The notes: generated by a model from the sequence alone, not told the origin. 64,000 bases of DNA from Methylobacterium persicinum (GCF_022179525.1 NZ_BPQX01000025.1:1-64000); one strand, 5' to 3'. Positions 55,101 through 63,801 are shown, counted from the first letter of the stretch. A program made the numbers and translations.

Positions 55101-56836
55101 ACCGCCAGCGCCAGGGCGGCCTCCTCGGTGAAGCTGCCGCCCGCGAGCACGGCCTCCTCCAGGCCGCCCGAGGCCGGAAGCAGGTTCTCCGCATAGAAGC
55201 GAGCCAGGGCGATCCGGCCGGCATGGGCGGGATCCGTCTCCCCCGCCTTCCGCGCCGCCGCCGCGGCGAGGGCCGTCCGGGCGAGGCAGGCCCCACCCAG
55301 CGTCAGCCCGAACAGCCGCAGGTACGGCGCCGCCCCCGCGAGCGCCGCCTCCGGCCGGTTCGAGGCCAGGGCGGCCAGCTGATGGCTCGTCGCCCGGTCG
55401 AGGGATTCGACTCCCCCGCGCAGGCGGGCCGCCATGTGCCCGAAGGCCGGTTCGGGGCTCTTCAGTAGGCCCTCGGCGGCCCGGCGCATCCAGGCGATCT
55501 GCGCCCGCACCGTGGCTCCGCCGTTCAGGGGGAGCTTGCGCCCGGTCAGGTCGATGGCCTGGATGCCGTTGGTGCCCTCGTAGATGCCGAGGATGCGCGC
55601 ATCGCGCATGAACTGCGCCGCGCCGGTCTCCTCGACGAAGCCCATTCCGCCATGCACCTGCACGCCCAGCGAGGTCACCTCGTTGGCGAGATCGGTGGAG
55701 AAGGCCTTCGCGACCGGCGTCAGCAGCGAGGCCCGGTCATGGGCCGCCCGTCCCTCCGGCCCGTGGGCGGCGTCGAGGGCCGCGGCGGTGAGATAGCAGA
55801 TGCCCCGCGCCGCCGCCGTGTAGGCCTTCATCGTCAGCAGCATGCGCTGGACATCGGGGTGGGCGATGATCGGGCTCGTCGCCTCAGCGGCACCGATCGC
55901 CTTCCCCTGGCGGCGCTCGGCGGCGTAGGCCGACGCCTTCTGCGTCGCGGCTTCGGCCACGCCCACGCCCTGCACCCCGACCATGAGCCGGGCCGCGTTC
56001 ATCATCGTGAACATACAGGCCAGCCCCTTGTTCTCCTGGCCGATCAGCCAGCCGGTGGCGCCGCCGTCGTCGCCGAAGGCCATGGAGCAGGTGGGCGACG
56101 CATTGATGCCGAGCTTGTGCTCGATCCCGGAGCACCGGAGATCGTTCGCCGACCCGTCCTGCAGGATCTTCGGCACGAGGAAAAGGGAGATGCCCCGCGT
56201 GCCGGCGGGCGCATTCTTCAGCCGGGCGAGGACGAGGTGGACGATGTTCTCCGAAAGGTCGTGCTCGCCGTAGGTGATGTAGATCTTCGCGCCGGTGATC
56301 CGATATGTGCCGTCACCCACCGGCTCCGCCCGGGTCCTGAGGAGGGCGAGGTCCGAGCCGGCCTGGGACTCGGTCAGGTTCATGGTCGCGGGCCATTCCC
56401 CCGACACGAGCTTGTCTAGGTACCGCGCCTTCAGCTCCTCCGAGCCGTGGGTCGCCAGTGCCTCGATGCCGCCCTGCGTCAGAAGGGGGCAAAGGCCGAA
56501 GGCGAGGTTTGCGCCGTTCCACATCTCGGCGCAGGCCGCATCCAAGGCCTTCGGCAGACCTTGTCCACCGTAGTCGGGGTCCGCCGAAAGGCCGTTCCAG
56601 CCCCCCGCGGTGAAGGTGGCATAGGCGTCCCGCCAGCCCGGCGGGGTTGTGACCCGCCCTGCGGCGAAGGGCGTCCCATGCCGGTCGCCGACCCTGTTGA
56701 GGGGCGCCAGCACGTCGGCGGCGAGACGCCCGGCCTCGGTGAGGATCGCCTGCGCGTCCTCGGGATCGACGCCCCCAAGCCCCGCCACGTGGCGCAGGGT
56801 GAACAGTATCTCGGCAACGGGGGCGCGGTAGCTCAT
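55097..56836 (-). CDS. Acyl-CoA dehydrogenase
   Basis: FAD-dependent acyl-CoA dehydrogenase, 579 residues, the long form with a C-terminal extension. ATG 56836 (GGAGG upstream) begins MSYRAPVAEILFTLRHVAG, usual for the family. Signatures: LTESQAGSDLALLRTRA, YITYGEHDL, CMFTMMNAARLMVGVQGVG, and MGFVEETGAAQFMRDARILGIYEGTNGIQAIDL. First gene of a three-gene beta-oxidation-like operon whose substrate is not defined by sequence. Confidence 0.94.
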   Translation of the reverse strand: MSYRAPVAEILFTLRHVAGLGGVDPEDAQAILTEAGRLAADVLAPLNRVGDRHGTPFAAGRVTTPPGWRDAYATFTAGGWNGLSADPDYGGQGLPKALDAACAEMWNGANLAFGLCPLLTQGGIEALATHGSEELKARYLDKLVSGEWPATMNLTESQAGSDLALLRTRAEPVGDGTYRITGAKIYITYGEHDLSENIVHLVLARLKNAPAGTRGISLFLVPKILQDGSANDLRCSGIEHKLGINASPTCSMAFGDDGGATGWLIGQENKGLACMFTMMNAARLMVGVQGVGVAEAATQKASAYAAERRQGKAIGAAEATSPIIAHPDVQRMLLTMKAYTAAARGICYLTAAALDAAHGPEGRAAHDRASLLTPVAKAFSTDLANEVTSLGVQVHGGMGFVEETGAAQFMRDARILGIYEGTNGIQAIDLTGRKLPLNGGATVRAQIAWMRRAAEGLLKSPEPAFGHMAARLRGGVESLDRATSHQLAALASNRPEAALAGAAPYLRLFGLTLGGACLARTALAAAAARKAGETDPAHAGRIALARFYAENLLPASGGLEEAVLAGGSFTEEAALALAV

Positions 56837-56938
56837 CCAAGGTCCTCCCGGCATCGTACGGCGAGTTTGACCCCGCCCCGCGGCCGGCGCTAGGGCGAAG
56901 GTCATCCGAACCCGCGAGGCGGCGCGACGCCGCCGGAG

Positions 56939-57949
56939 ATGGCATCCCGCATGAGTGATCCGGGGTCAACGGTCCCGGCCGGGACCAAGCTGCTGAGGCC
57001 GGACGACGCCGGCATCGCCGAGGCGGCGGCGATCCTGCGCGCCGGCGGCCTCGTCGCCTTCCCGACGGAGACGGTCTACGGGCTTGGCGGCGACGCCACC
57101 GACCCGGCGGCCGTGGCCGGGATCTACGCCGCCAAGGCACGCCCGAGCTTCAATCCCCTCATTGCCCACGTCCACGATGCGGCGGCGGCGCGGATCCAGG
57201 GGGTGTTCGGGGACGAGGCGAGCCGCCTCGCGGACGCCTTCTGGCCAGGCCCCCTCACCTTGGTCGTGCCCGCCTCGGCGGAGACCCGCGTGTGCGACCT
57301 TGCCCGCGCGGGCCTCCCGAGCGTGGCCCTGCGGGTTCCGGACGACGACGCCACCCGCGCCCTGCTGGCCGCCTTCGGCCGCCCCCTCGCGGGGCCGTCG
57401 GCCAACCGGTCCGGCCGGGTGAGTCCGACCCGTGCCGCCCACGTTCTGGCGGACCTCGACGGCCGTATCGCCGCGGTGCTCGATGGGGGCGATACCCAGG
57501 TGGGCTTGGAATCGACCGTCATCGCCTGCCTCGCCGGGCCGGCGCGGCTCCTGCGACCGGGTGGCATCACCCGGGACCGCCTGCGCGCTATCCTCGGCTA
57601 CGACCCTGCAGGCCCAGAAACCACCGACGCCGAGGCCCCCGTCGGGCCCGGGCTCCTCGCCTCCCACTACGCGCCGAATGCCCGGGTGCGCCTGGACGTG
57701 ACCCGCGTGGCGCCCGGCGAGGCGCTGCTGCTGTTCGGCTCTTTCCTGCCCGAGGGCCAAGAGACCGCCCGCGCCCGCCTGAACCTCAGCCCCGCCGGCA
57801 ATCCCGCCGAAGCGGCGGCCCGGCTGTTCGGTGCGTTGCGCGAACTCGATGCGTCGGGAGCACCGACCATCGCCGTGGCACCCATCCCGCCCGATGGTCT
57901 CGGTGAAGCGATCCGCGACCGCCTCGTCCGGGCCGCGGCCCCCCGCTGA
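56939..57949 (+). CDS. tsaC: L-threonylcarbamoyladenylate synthase
   Basis: YrdC/Sua5 enzyme which makes threonylcarbamoyl-AMP for the t6A37 tRNA modification. It has 336 residues: an N-terminal YrdC domain (GGLVAFPTETVYGLGGDATD, KARPSFNPLIAHV, PSANRSGRVSPT) and a C-terminal Sua5 domain (PGLLASHYAPNARVRL). ATG 56939 or 56951. Divergent from the acyl-CoA dehydrogenase. Confidence 0.95.
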   Translation: MASRMSDPGSTVPAGTKLLRPDDAGIAEAAAILRAGGLVAFPTETVYGLGGDATDPAAVAGIYAAKARPSFNPLIAHVHDAAAARIQGVFGDEASRLADAFWPGPLTLVVPASAETRVCDLARAGLPSVALRVPDDDATRALLAAFGRPLAGPSANRSGRVSPTRAAHVLADLDGRIAAVLDGGDTQVGLESTVIACLAGPARLLRPGGITRDRLRAILGYDPAGPETTDAEAPVGPGLLASHYAPNARVRLDVTRVAPGEALLLFGSFLPEGQETARARLNLSPAGNPAEAAARLFGALRELDASGAPTIAVAPIPPDGLGEAIRDRLVRAAAPR

Positions 57950-57968
57950 ATTTTTTGCCGGCGTCCAT

Positions 57969-57993
57969 GGAACAACCGGGGTGACATCCCGTT
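57969..57993 (+). promoter_or_regulatory. EcfG-type general stress promoter match
   Basis: GGAAC (57969-57973), 16 bases, CGTT (57990-57993): an exact match to the -35/-10 pattern of the alphaproteobacterial general stress sigma factor EcfG. There is no protein-coding start close downstream on this strand; instead a short terminator-ended segment follows. Confidence 0.65.
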
Positions 57994-57999
57994 TATCGG

Positions 58000-58069
58000 C
58001 TTAGGAAGGCCACTCAGCCCCCATACGGCCTTCAACCTTTCGAGGCTCGGAGAAATCCGAGCCTTTTTT
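58000..58069 (+). ncRNA. Candidate stress-induced small RNA
   Basis: About 70 bases, starting seven or so bases after the EcfG-like -10. First hairpin: GAAGGCC (58005-58011) / GGCCTTC (58027-58033), with a 15-base C-rich loop (ACTCAGCCCCCATAC) suitable for pairing with G-rich ribosome-binding sites. Second hairpin: GGCTCGG (58044-58050) / CCGAGCC (58057-58063), followed by TTTTTT, a textbook terminator. No open frame of note. The rest of 58070-58213, up to the wrbA stop, shows nothing further. Prediction only. Confidence 0.6.
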
Positions 58070-58213
58070 CTTGTCCGCGATGTTCCGCCACACCGTCCGT
58101 CATCGCGACCATCGCGGGGCGACCCCGGGGCAGCGGCGTTTCCCTGCCCCTGCATGACGTCCCGGGATCGCTGCGATCTGCCCGCGTCGATGGGCGGTGT
58201 ATGAGCGTGCCGG

Positions 58214-58810
58214 TCAGGCCAGCTTGCCCGCGATGGTCGCCACGTGGCGGCCCTGGAAGCGGGCGCCATCCAACTCGATCTGGCTCGGCTGGCGGGAGCC
58301 GTCGCTGTCGGCGATGGTGCTGGCGCCGTAGGGGGTTCCACCCTTCACCGCCTCGACGCCGCCCTGGCCCTGGAACGCGTAGGGCAGGCCCACGACGACC
58401 ATGCCGTGGTGGAAAAGCACCGTGTGGAAGCTGGTGAGCGTCGTCTCCTGCCCGCCATGCTGGGACGCCGTGGAGGTGAAGACCGAGCCGACCTTGCCGA
58501 CCAGCGCACCCTTCATCCACAGGCCGCCGGTCTGGTCGATGAACTGCTTCATCTGCGAGGCCATGTTGCCGTAGCGGGTGGGCGTGCCGAAGATGATGCC
58601 ATCGTACTGGGGCAGCTCCTCGACGGTGGCGACAGGCGCCTGCTGGTCGAGCTTGAAATGGTTCTGCCGGGCGACGTCCTCCGGCACCAGTTCCGGCACG
58701 CGCTTGACCACCACCTCGGCTCCGGACCCCCGGGCTCCCTCGGCGACGGCGTAGGCCATCTGCTCCACATGGCCGTAGGTCGAGTAATAGAGCACGAGGA
58801 TCTTGGCCAC
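58214..58810 (-). CDS. wrbA: NAD(P)H:quinone oxidoreductase WrbA
   Basis: Flavodoxin-like FMN enzyme that reduces quinones by two electrons, avoiding semiquinone radicals. It has 198 residues from GTG 58810 (AAGGAGAG upstream). [38 protein letters not shown] and [18 protein letters not shown] are typical of WrbA. Divergent from a LysR regulator with a palindrome in the gap, suggesting it is a target. Confidence 0.95.
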   Translation of the reverse strand: MAKILVLYYSTYGHVEQMAYAVAEGARGSGAEVVVKRVPELVPEDVARQNHFKLDQQAPVATVEELPQYDGIIFGTPTRYGNMASQMKQFIDQTGGLWMKGALVGKVGSVFTSTASQHGGQETTLTSFHTVLFHHGMVVVGLPYAFQGQGGVEAVKGGTPYGASTIADSDGSRQPSQIELDGARFQGRHVATIAGKLA

Positions 58811-58903
58811 GGCGGACTCTCCTTGTTCGACGCGCCTGCGCGGCGCCACCAGGCACAGATCACCCCTCCCGACGCTTGCAGGAAGCCCAAAAGACGCAAG
58901 AAT

Positions 58904-58925
58904 GTCCTTGCGGATTTGCAAGGAC
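58904..58925. promoter_or_regulatory. Perfect inverted repeat at the LysR start
   Basis: GTCCTTGC-N6-GCAAGGAC, an 8+8 inverted repeat ending 5 bases before the LysR ATG; its right arm contains the AAGGA ribosome-binding site. A weaker CTTGC/GCAAG pair lies just upstream (58875-58900). It probably serves as the operator for autoregulation and for wrbA control. Confidence 0.6.
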
Positions 58926-58930
58926 GCGAC

Positions 58931-59809
58931 ATGCAACCCGGCTGGGACGACTTTCGCTTCGTGAAGGCTGTGGGTGATCGCCGGGGCCTGACGGGCGCCG
59001 CCGAACTCCTCGGGATCGACCACTCCACGGCATTCCGGCGCCTCGGCGCCATCGAAAAGGCCCTCGACGCACGGCTGTTCGAGCGGGGCCGCGCTGGCTA
59101 CGTCCCCACCCCGGCGGGGCGGGCGATGATCGAGGCCGCAAGCCGCATCGAGACCGACGTGGCGGCCTTCTCCCGCGCCGTCGCCGGCGGCTCGGAGGAG
59201 GTGGCCGGCGACCTGCGTGTCACGGCCCCGGCCGGCCTCGCCGGCACGCTTCTCATGCCGATCCTGGCGAGCTTCTCACAAAAGTATCCGGCGGTGCGCC
59301 TCGACCTGATCCTCGCCGACGAGACCCTCAACCTCTCCCGGCGGGATGCCGACGTCGCGATCCGGGCCAGCCGGGGCCCCGATGAGACCCTCGTCGGCCG
59401 CCGGCTCACCGCCGTCGCCTGGGCCGTCTACGGTCGCGCCGACCGGATCTATGGTCCCCTCGCCGACGAGGCCTGGATCGGCCTCCGGGAGGGCGTGGCA
59501 GGGGGGCTGTTCCACCGTTTCATGAAGGGTCGCGCCCAGCCGGAGCGGATCGTGCTTCGCCTCAACGCGGTGACGTCTCTGCGTGAGGCCGTCGCCTCGG
59601 GTATCGGGATCGCGCCGCTGCCCTGTTTCGAGGGGGATGCCGACCCGACCCTCCGGCGGCTCGGTCAGCTCGAGCCGGAGCTCCGCGCCGACCTCTGGGT
59701 GCTGACCCACCAGGATCTGCGCCGCTCCGCCCGCATCCGCGCCTTCATGGACCATGTCGCGGGGGCGATCGTGCCCCTCCGTCCGGCCTTCGAAGGTAGA
59801 TTGAGCTAA
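58931..59809 (+). CDS. LysR-family transcriptional regulator
   Basis: 292 residues from ATG 58931. An N-terminal winged helix-turn-helix ([45 protein letters not shown]) precedes a substrate-binding domain ([20 protein letters not shown]...[10 protein letters not shown]). Divergent from wrbA, the classic layout for a LysR regulator and its target. Effector unknown; a quinone or redox signal would be logical. Confidence 0.93.
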   Translation: MQPGWDDFRFVKAVGDRRGLTGAAELLGIDHSTAFRRLGAIEKALDARLFERGRAGYVPTPAGRAMIEAASRIETDVAAFSRAVAGGSEEVAGDLRVTAPAGLAGTLLMPILASFSQKYPAVRLDLILADETLNLSRRDADVAIRASRGPDETLVGRRLTAVAWAVYGRADRIYGPLADEAWIGLREGVAGGLFHRFMKGRAQPERIVLRLNAVTSLREAVASGIGIAPLPCFEGDADPTLRRLGQLEPELRADLWVLTHQDLRRSARIRAFMDHVAGAIVPLRPAFEGRLS

Positions 59810-59880
59810 CGGAAGGACGATGAGGGTGTCATCGACGGGGAGAAACCTCCCCAACTTCGCAGGACCTCTACAGTAGCCTG

Positions 59881-60357
59881 TTATGCCTTGATCTCGACGA
59901 TCTCGACCTCGTGGCCGTTCACCTCGACCACGTCGCCGACGACCTTGCCGGTGATCGCCCGGGCCAGGGGCGCGACGTAGGAAATCGACCCCTTGTGCGG
60001 GTCGGCCTCGTCCTCGCCTACGATCCGGAAGGTCTGTTTGGTTTCCTTGCCGGAATCGTCCTCGCGGACCACCGTGACCGTCGCGCCGAAATGCACTGTG
60101 TCGCCCGCCATCGGCTCCACGAGTTGCGCGGTGTTCTTCCGCGCCACCCAGTAGCGCAGATCCCGCCCGATCCGGGAATCCTCGGCCTTATCGGTGCGGT
60201 CGAGGGAGCCGACCTCCTTCTCTAGACGGGCGACCTCGGCTTCGATCTGCCGGAGGCCCTCCGGCGTGACGAAGTTCGTGTGGGGGGAGATCGGCCGGTC
60301 GGGGAGGTTCTCGAACGCTTCCCCACCTTCGGGCTCTTTGACGAATGCGACGCTCAT
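59881..60357 (-). CDS. GreA/GreB-family transcript cleavage factor
   Basis: 158 residues from ATG 60357. N-terminal coiled-coil region (TPEGLRQIEAEVARLEKEVGSLDRTDKAEDSRIGRDLRYWVARKNTAQLVEP) then a C-terminal domain (VHFGATVTVVREDDSGKETKQTFRIVGEDEADPHKGSISYVAPLARAITGKVVGD). The tip acidic residues (DKAEDSR) are present, so it likely rescues stalled RNA polymerase. It is not the canonical GreA that starts MEK; it may be a paralogue. The 71-base gap after LysR has a short GGGGAG/CTCCCC hairpin. Confidence 0.85.
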   Translation of the reverse strand: MSVAFVKEPEGGEAFENLPDRPISPHTNFVTPEGLRQIEAEVARLEKEVGSLDRTDKAEDSRIGRDLRYWVARKNTAQLVEPMAGDTVHFGATVTVVREDDSGKETKQTFRIVGEDEADPHKGSISYVAPLARAITGKVVGDVVEVNGHEVEIVEIKA

Positions 60358-60408
60358 GGAAGCATCAACACGCAAGCCCGGGCTACGGTTGCGCGGGTCC
60401 GTCGGGCG

Positions 60409-61395
60409 TCAGGCAACCCGCACCACCGTCCGCCCCCGGACATGGCCGGACAGGATCTCATCGCCCATCGTCCCGACCTCCTCCAGCTCCACCGTCCGGG
60501 TCATCGCCGCCAGCTTGCCGAGGTCGAGTTCCCGGGCTATCCGGCCCCAGGCCGCCCGGCGCTTGTCGCGGGGCGTGGTGACGCTGTTGATGCCCAGCAA
60601 CGACACGCCGCGGAGGATGAAGGGCGCGACGGAGGTCGGCAGGTCCATGCCCTGGGCGAGACCGCAGGCCGCGACGGCCCCGTCCGCCTTGGTCATGGAC
60701 AGCACGTTGGCCAGCGTCTGGGAGCCGACGGCATCCACGGCGGCCGCCCAGCGCTCCTTCCCGAGGGGACGGCCGGGCTTCTCCAACTCGGCCCTGTCGA
60801 GGATCTCGGCAGCGCCGAGGCTCTTGAGATAATCGCCCTCTCCTGTCCGCCCGGTGGAGGCGATGACATGCCAGCCTGCCCGCGCGAGGAGCGCCACGGC
60901 GACCGACCCGACGCCGCCCGAAGCACCGGTCACGAGGGCGGGGCCGTCCGAGGGCTTCACCCCGTGGGCGTCGAGGGCCATCAGGCACAACATCGCGGTG
61001 TAGCCCGCCGTGCCGACCGCCATGGCCTGTTCGGGTGTCAGCCCGTCGGGCAGGGGCACCAGCCAGTCCCCCCTTACCCGGGCCTTCTGACCGTAGGCGC
61101 CGAGATGCGTCTCGCCCACGCCCCAGCCCGTCAATACGACGGGATCACCCGGCTTGTACTCATCATGCCCAGAGGTCTCGACCACGCCCGCGAAATCGAT
61201 GCCCGGGATCATCGGGAAGCGGCGCACGACCGGCGAGCGGCCCGTAAGGGCCAGACCGTCCTTGTAGTTCAGGGTGGAGTGGGTGACGCGGACGGTGACG
61301 TCGCCGTCCATCAGGTCGGCCTCGTCGAAGTCGCGGAAGGCGAGGCTCTGCCCGCCCTCGGTCTTCTCAATCACCCACGCCTTGAAGGTGCCCAT
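60409..61395 (-). CDS. AcuI/YhdH-type acrylyl-CoA reductase
   Basis: NADPH-dependent medium-chain reductase, 328 residues from ATG 61395. The YhdH pattern is clear: FRDFDEADLMDGDVTVRVTHSTLNYKDGLALTG, GIDFAGVVE, and the nucleotide-binding VTGASGGVGSVAVALLARAGWHV. AcuI detoxifies acrylyl-CoA to propionyl-CoA, relevant to C3 metabolism; the exact substrate here is not shown. 51 bases from the GreA/GreB-type gene on the same strand. Confidence 0.92.
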   Translation of the reverse strand: MGTFKAWVIEKTEGGQSLAFRDFDEADLMDGDVTVRVTHSTLNYKDGLALTGRSPVVRRFPMIPGIDFAGVVETSGHDEYKPGDPVVLTGWGVGETHLGAYGQKARVRGDWLVPLPDGLTPEQAMAVGTAGYTAMLCLMALDAHGVKPSDGPALVTGASGGVGSVAVALLARAGWHVIASTGRTGEGDYLKSLGAAEILDRAELEKPGRPLGKERWAAAVDAVGSQTLANVLSMTKADGAVAACGLAQGMDLPTSVAPFILRGVSLLGINSVTTPRDKRRAAWGRIARELDLGKLAAMTRTVELEEVGTMGDEILSGHVRGRTVVRVA

Positions 61396-61483
61396 CGTCC
61401 GTTCCTCCCGATCTTGCCGGGGAGGTACGCCGCGGGGCTCAGGATTCAAGCCGCCCGGATCCCCGATCCGGGCGGCCCGTTTC

Positions 61484-62074
61484 TCAGTAACCGTCGTAGA
61501 TGCTGCCGCGCGAGAAGCCGAGGCCCACGCCGATATCGGCGGAGCTGGCGCCGGTGATGCCCAGCGCATCCGGCAGCGAGCCGACCAGAGGGCCGCCGTA
61601 GCCGCCCACCGGCACCCAGCCCGCCCTCGCGGGGGCCACCAGCACCCGGCGGCTCACCGTGGCGTATTCCGGCGGGAAGGTCTCCGGCACCGTCTCGGCG
61701 GGGCGCACCAGCACCGTCCTGCGGCGGAGGGCGAAACGCGGCGGCGTGGAGACCCAGCAGCCGATCAGCTCGCCGCCGGGGCCACGGCTCTCCTGCCAGA
61801 ACCGTCCACCGGGAGCGACGAGCACCCGCTCCTCGACGGTGTCGTAGACCGGCGGAACGGTGCGGTAGATCGTGCGCGGCGGCCGGACCAGCACGTTCTG
61901 CTGCTCGGTGGCGTAGACCGGCGGGGTCACCGCGTAGCGGTAGCATTCGCCGCCGTAGCAGCCGCCGGCCATGGCGGGCCCGGCGAAGGCCATGCCGCCC
62001 AACGCAGCGGCAATCATGAACGTCCTGGTGACCGACGCGGCCATCGTTCCCACCTTCACAACACGAGTTGACAT
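61484..62074 (-). CDS. Secreted protein with repeated VLV(R/A)P units
   Basis: 196 residues. A signal-like N-terminus (MAASVTRTFMIAAALGGMAFAGPAMAG; start ATG 62074 or 62044) is followed by CYGGECYRY and four imperfect units ending VLVRP, VLVAP, VLVRP and VLVAP, with PPVYATEQQN, PPVYDTVEER and PPEYATVSRR before three of them. The C-terminus is Gly-rich. Related repeat-bearing envelope proteins occur in Hyphomicrobiales; function unknown. Confidence 0.7.
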   Translation of the reverse strand: MSTRVVKVGTMAASVTRTFMIAAALGGMAFAGPAMAGGCYGGECYRYAVTPPVYATEQQNVLVRPPRTIYRTVPPVYDTVEERVLVAPGGRFWQESRGPGGELIGCWVSTPPRFALRRRTVLVRPAETVPETFPPEYATVSRRVLVAPARAGWVPVGGYGGPLVGSLPDALGITGASSADIGVGLGFSRGSIYDGY

Positions 62075-62274
62075 CCGGGCGGGAGTCCATCCGCGCCCGA
62101 TCCTCGCGCAAAGAAGCGGTAATCCGAGCTTCGCAGCAACCGATAAGCTGGATCACAGTAAAATTAATCTATGGGACGGACTGCGTAGAGGCCCGCGATT
62201 CGCCTGTTAACTGTTATTCCCGAAGGAGCGGAACCAATTGAGCTTTGGGTGGCCGAGGCGACGATCCAAACAAG

Positions 62275-62304
62275 AAAACCCCCGCCGGGCGTGCCGGGCG
62301 GGGG
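62275..62304 (-). terminator. Intrinsic terminator after the cell-wall hydrolase
   Basis: CCCCCGCC (62279-62286) pairs with GGCGGGGG (62297-62304); on the minus strand it ends in TTTT (62275-62278) then CTTG. It lies 38 bases beyond the hydrolase stop. The rest of 62075-62341 shows no gene. Confidence 0.75.
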
Positions 62305-62341
62305 CTTGAGGACTGAAAAGAGGTGTCGGAAATCGGCCTGC

Positions 62342-63448
62342 TCAGGTCTGGCCCGGCTTCAACCCGTAGAAGATGTGGCGGCCGATCACGTCGAGCTTGC
62401 GCATCCGGCGCGACCAGCCCGGACGCACGTAATCGGCGTGGTAGTGGGTCGCGCCACCGACCTCTGCAACGTAGGTCCGTCCCTCGAGCACGGAGCGGGC
62501 GACGCGGGTCGCGTTGGCCCAGGCCCCGGCATCGGAGATGCGCAGGGAGCGGCCCTCGCAGGCGAAGGAGAACTGGCAGCCCATGTAATGGTGCCGGTTC
62601 TGGTAGACGACGCCGCAGATGCTCTGCGGATAGAGCCCGCTCTTCACCCGGTTGAGCACGACCTGGGCCACCGCTGCCTGCCCGGTCTCCGACTCGCTGC
62701 GGGCCTCGAAATACACGGCCTCGGAGAGGCAGCGCTGTTCCTTGTCCTGGGCCTCGGGGTCGATCAGGTCGGCGTAGCGGCTGCGGGCCTCGTCGGACGG
62801 GGCGGGCTCGGCCTCGGTGCCGCTGCGCAGGGCGTAGTCCGGCATCATAAGGCTCGCGGCGGTGATCTCAACGGGAATGGCGTCGGCCGGGGCCGGTGTG
62901 GTCGATGACAGGGCGACGGCCTTCGGCACCGCGGGGGTCGAACCGTCGACGCGCCCTCCGTCCTCGTCGTCGGTGAGGTCGGCGCTGGCTGCGCCGGTGG
63001 AGGCCGCGCTGCCCGCGCCCGTCGTCAGGCCGAGATCCGGGACCGGCACGAAGGCGGAGACCGGCTCCGCCTCGGCATCCCACACGGCGGACCCCGCCGT
63101 CATCATGCCGCTGACGCCCCCCGTGACGTCGCCGAACAACATGGCCAACCCGGATTCCCGGGAGAAGGCCACGGGCTCGGGTCGCATCGGATCCTCGCCG
63201 ATCCGGCGGATGGCCGCGCCGATCAGCGCCGTGCCGGCCGGCAGGGATGGCACGGCGCGGCGGACATCCGCAGCCCCGAGGACGCCCGAGCCGACCGTGC
63301 TCTCCGTACCGGCGCTCGCCGTGAAGGAGACCAGCAGCCCAAGGCCGGCCATCCACGGCGCGAACACCGCCGACAGCCACCGCAGGTTCGTTTCCTGTCG
63401 CACTCGTCTCGTCGCCACGACTTGCCGACCCGTTCCGATGTGCCGCAT
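62342..63448 (-). CDS. SleB-type cell-wall hydrolase, membrane-anchored
   Basis: 368 residues from ATG 63448. An N-terminal signal or anchor (WLSAVFAPWMAGLGLLVSFTASAG) is followed by about 200 low-complexity residues and a C-terminal Hydrolase_2 domain: CLSEAVYFEARSESETGQAAVAQVVLNRVKSGLYPQSICGVVYQN, with the catalytic Glu expected in YFEARSE, then HHYMGCQFSF and HYHADYVRPGW. It should cleave peptidoglycan in the periplasm. A CtrA-like site lies 65 bases upstream. Confidence 0.88.
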   Translation of the reverse strand: MRHIGTGRQVVATRRVRQETNLRWLSAVFAPWMAGLGLLVSFTASAGTESTVGSGVLGAADVRRAVPSLPAGTALIGAAIRRIGEDPMRPEPVAFSRESGLAMLFGDVTGGVSGMMTAGSAVWDAEAEPVSAFVPVPDLGLTTGAGSAASTGAASADLTDDEDGGRVDGSTPAVPKAVALSSTTPAPADAIPVEITAASLMMPDYALRSGTEAEPAPSDEARSRYADLIDPEAQDKEQRCLSEAVYFEARSESETGQAAVAQVVLNRVKSGLYPQSICGVVYQNRHHYMGCQFSFACEGRSLRISDAGAWANATRVARSVLEGRTYVAEVGGATHYHADYVRPGWSRRMRKLDVIGRHIFYGLKPGQT

Positions 63449-63512
63449 CCGCCACGCTGTCCGCCGAAGACGGCGGCAAGGGGCCCTGGGCAAATTTATC
63501 GAATGGGTTGGT

Positions 63513-63527
63513 TGACCGGTGGTTAAC
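63513..63527 (-). promoter_or_regulatory. CtrA-like site upstream of the cell-wall hydrolase
   Basis: On the minus strand TTAA-CCACCGG-TCAA, one mismatch from TTAA-N7-TTAA; the half-sites read TTAACCA and TCAACCA. It is 65 bases before the ATG at 63448. Plausible cell-cycle control; inferred from pattern. Confidence 0.45.
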
Positions 63528-63631
63528 AGAGCGCGCTGAGGCGCAATCGGAGCGGGAAGTAGGGGGGCTTCGACCCTTTCCGGTCTCCGTCAGAGCATTT
63601 CCCGGGCAACTCCGATCATGCCGCATCTCCC

Positions 63632-63723
63632 GCCTTTGCGAGCGAAGCGAAGCAATCCAGGCATCCACCTCATCCGGTCAGGTCCCGCTGCCCTGGATTG
63701 CTTCGTGCTCGCTCGCAAAGACG
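63632..63723. repeat. Dispersed palindromic element, family B copy
   Basis: Left arm TTTGCGAGCGAAGCGAAGC...AATCCAG, right arm CCCTGGATTGCTTCG...CTCGCTCGCAAAGACGG. The right arm has a two-base insertion (GTG) relative to the left. It lies between the hydrolase promoter region and the rpoC terminator; nothing else was seen in 63528-63801. Confidence 0.75.
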
Positions 63724-63801
63724 GTGAAGCGCGCGATCCCAATCAAACCGAAACCGACCTGGTGCCACGAAGCGGCAAAGGCCGAACCGGGGAATGCCCA
63801 C

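Noticed and set aside
58079-58190. Another copy of the family B palindrome downstream of the candidate sRNA
   Set aside because: Short shared words (CATCGCGA, GGATCGCTGCGA) only; arms cannot be aligned convincingly.
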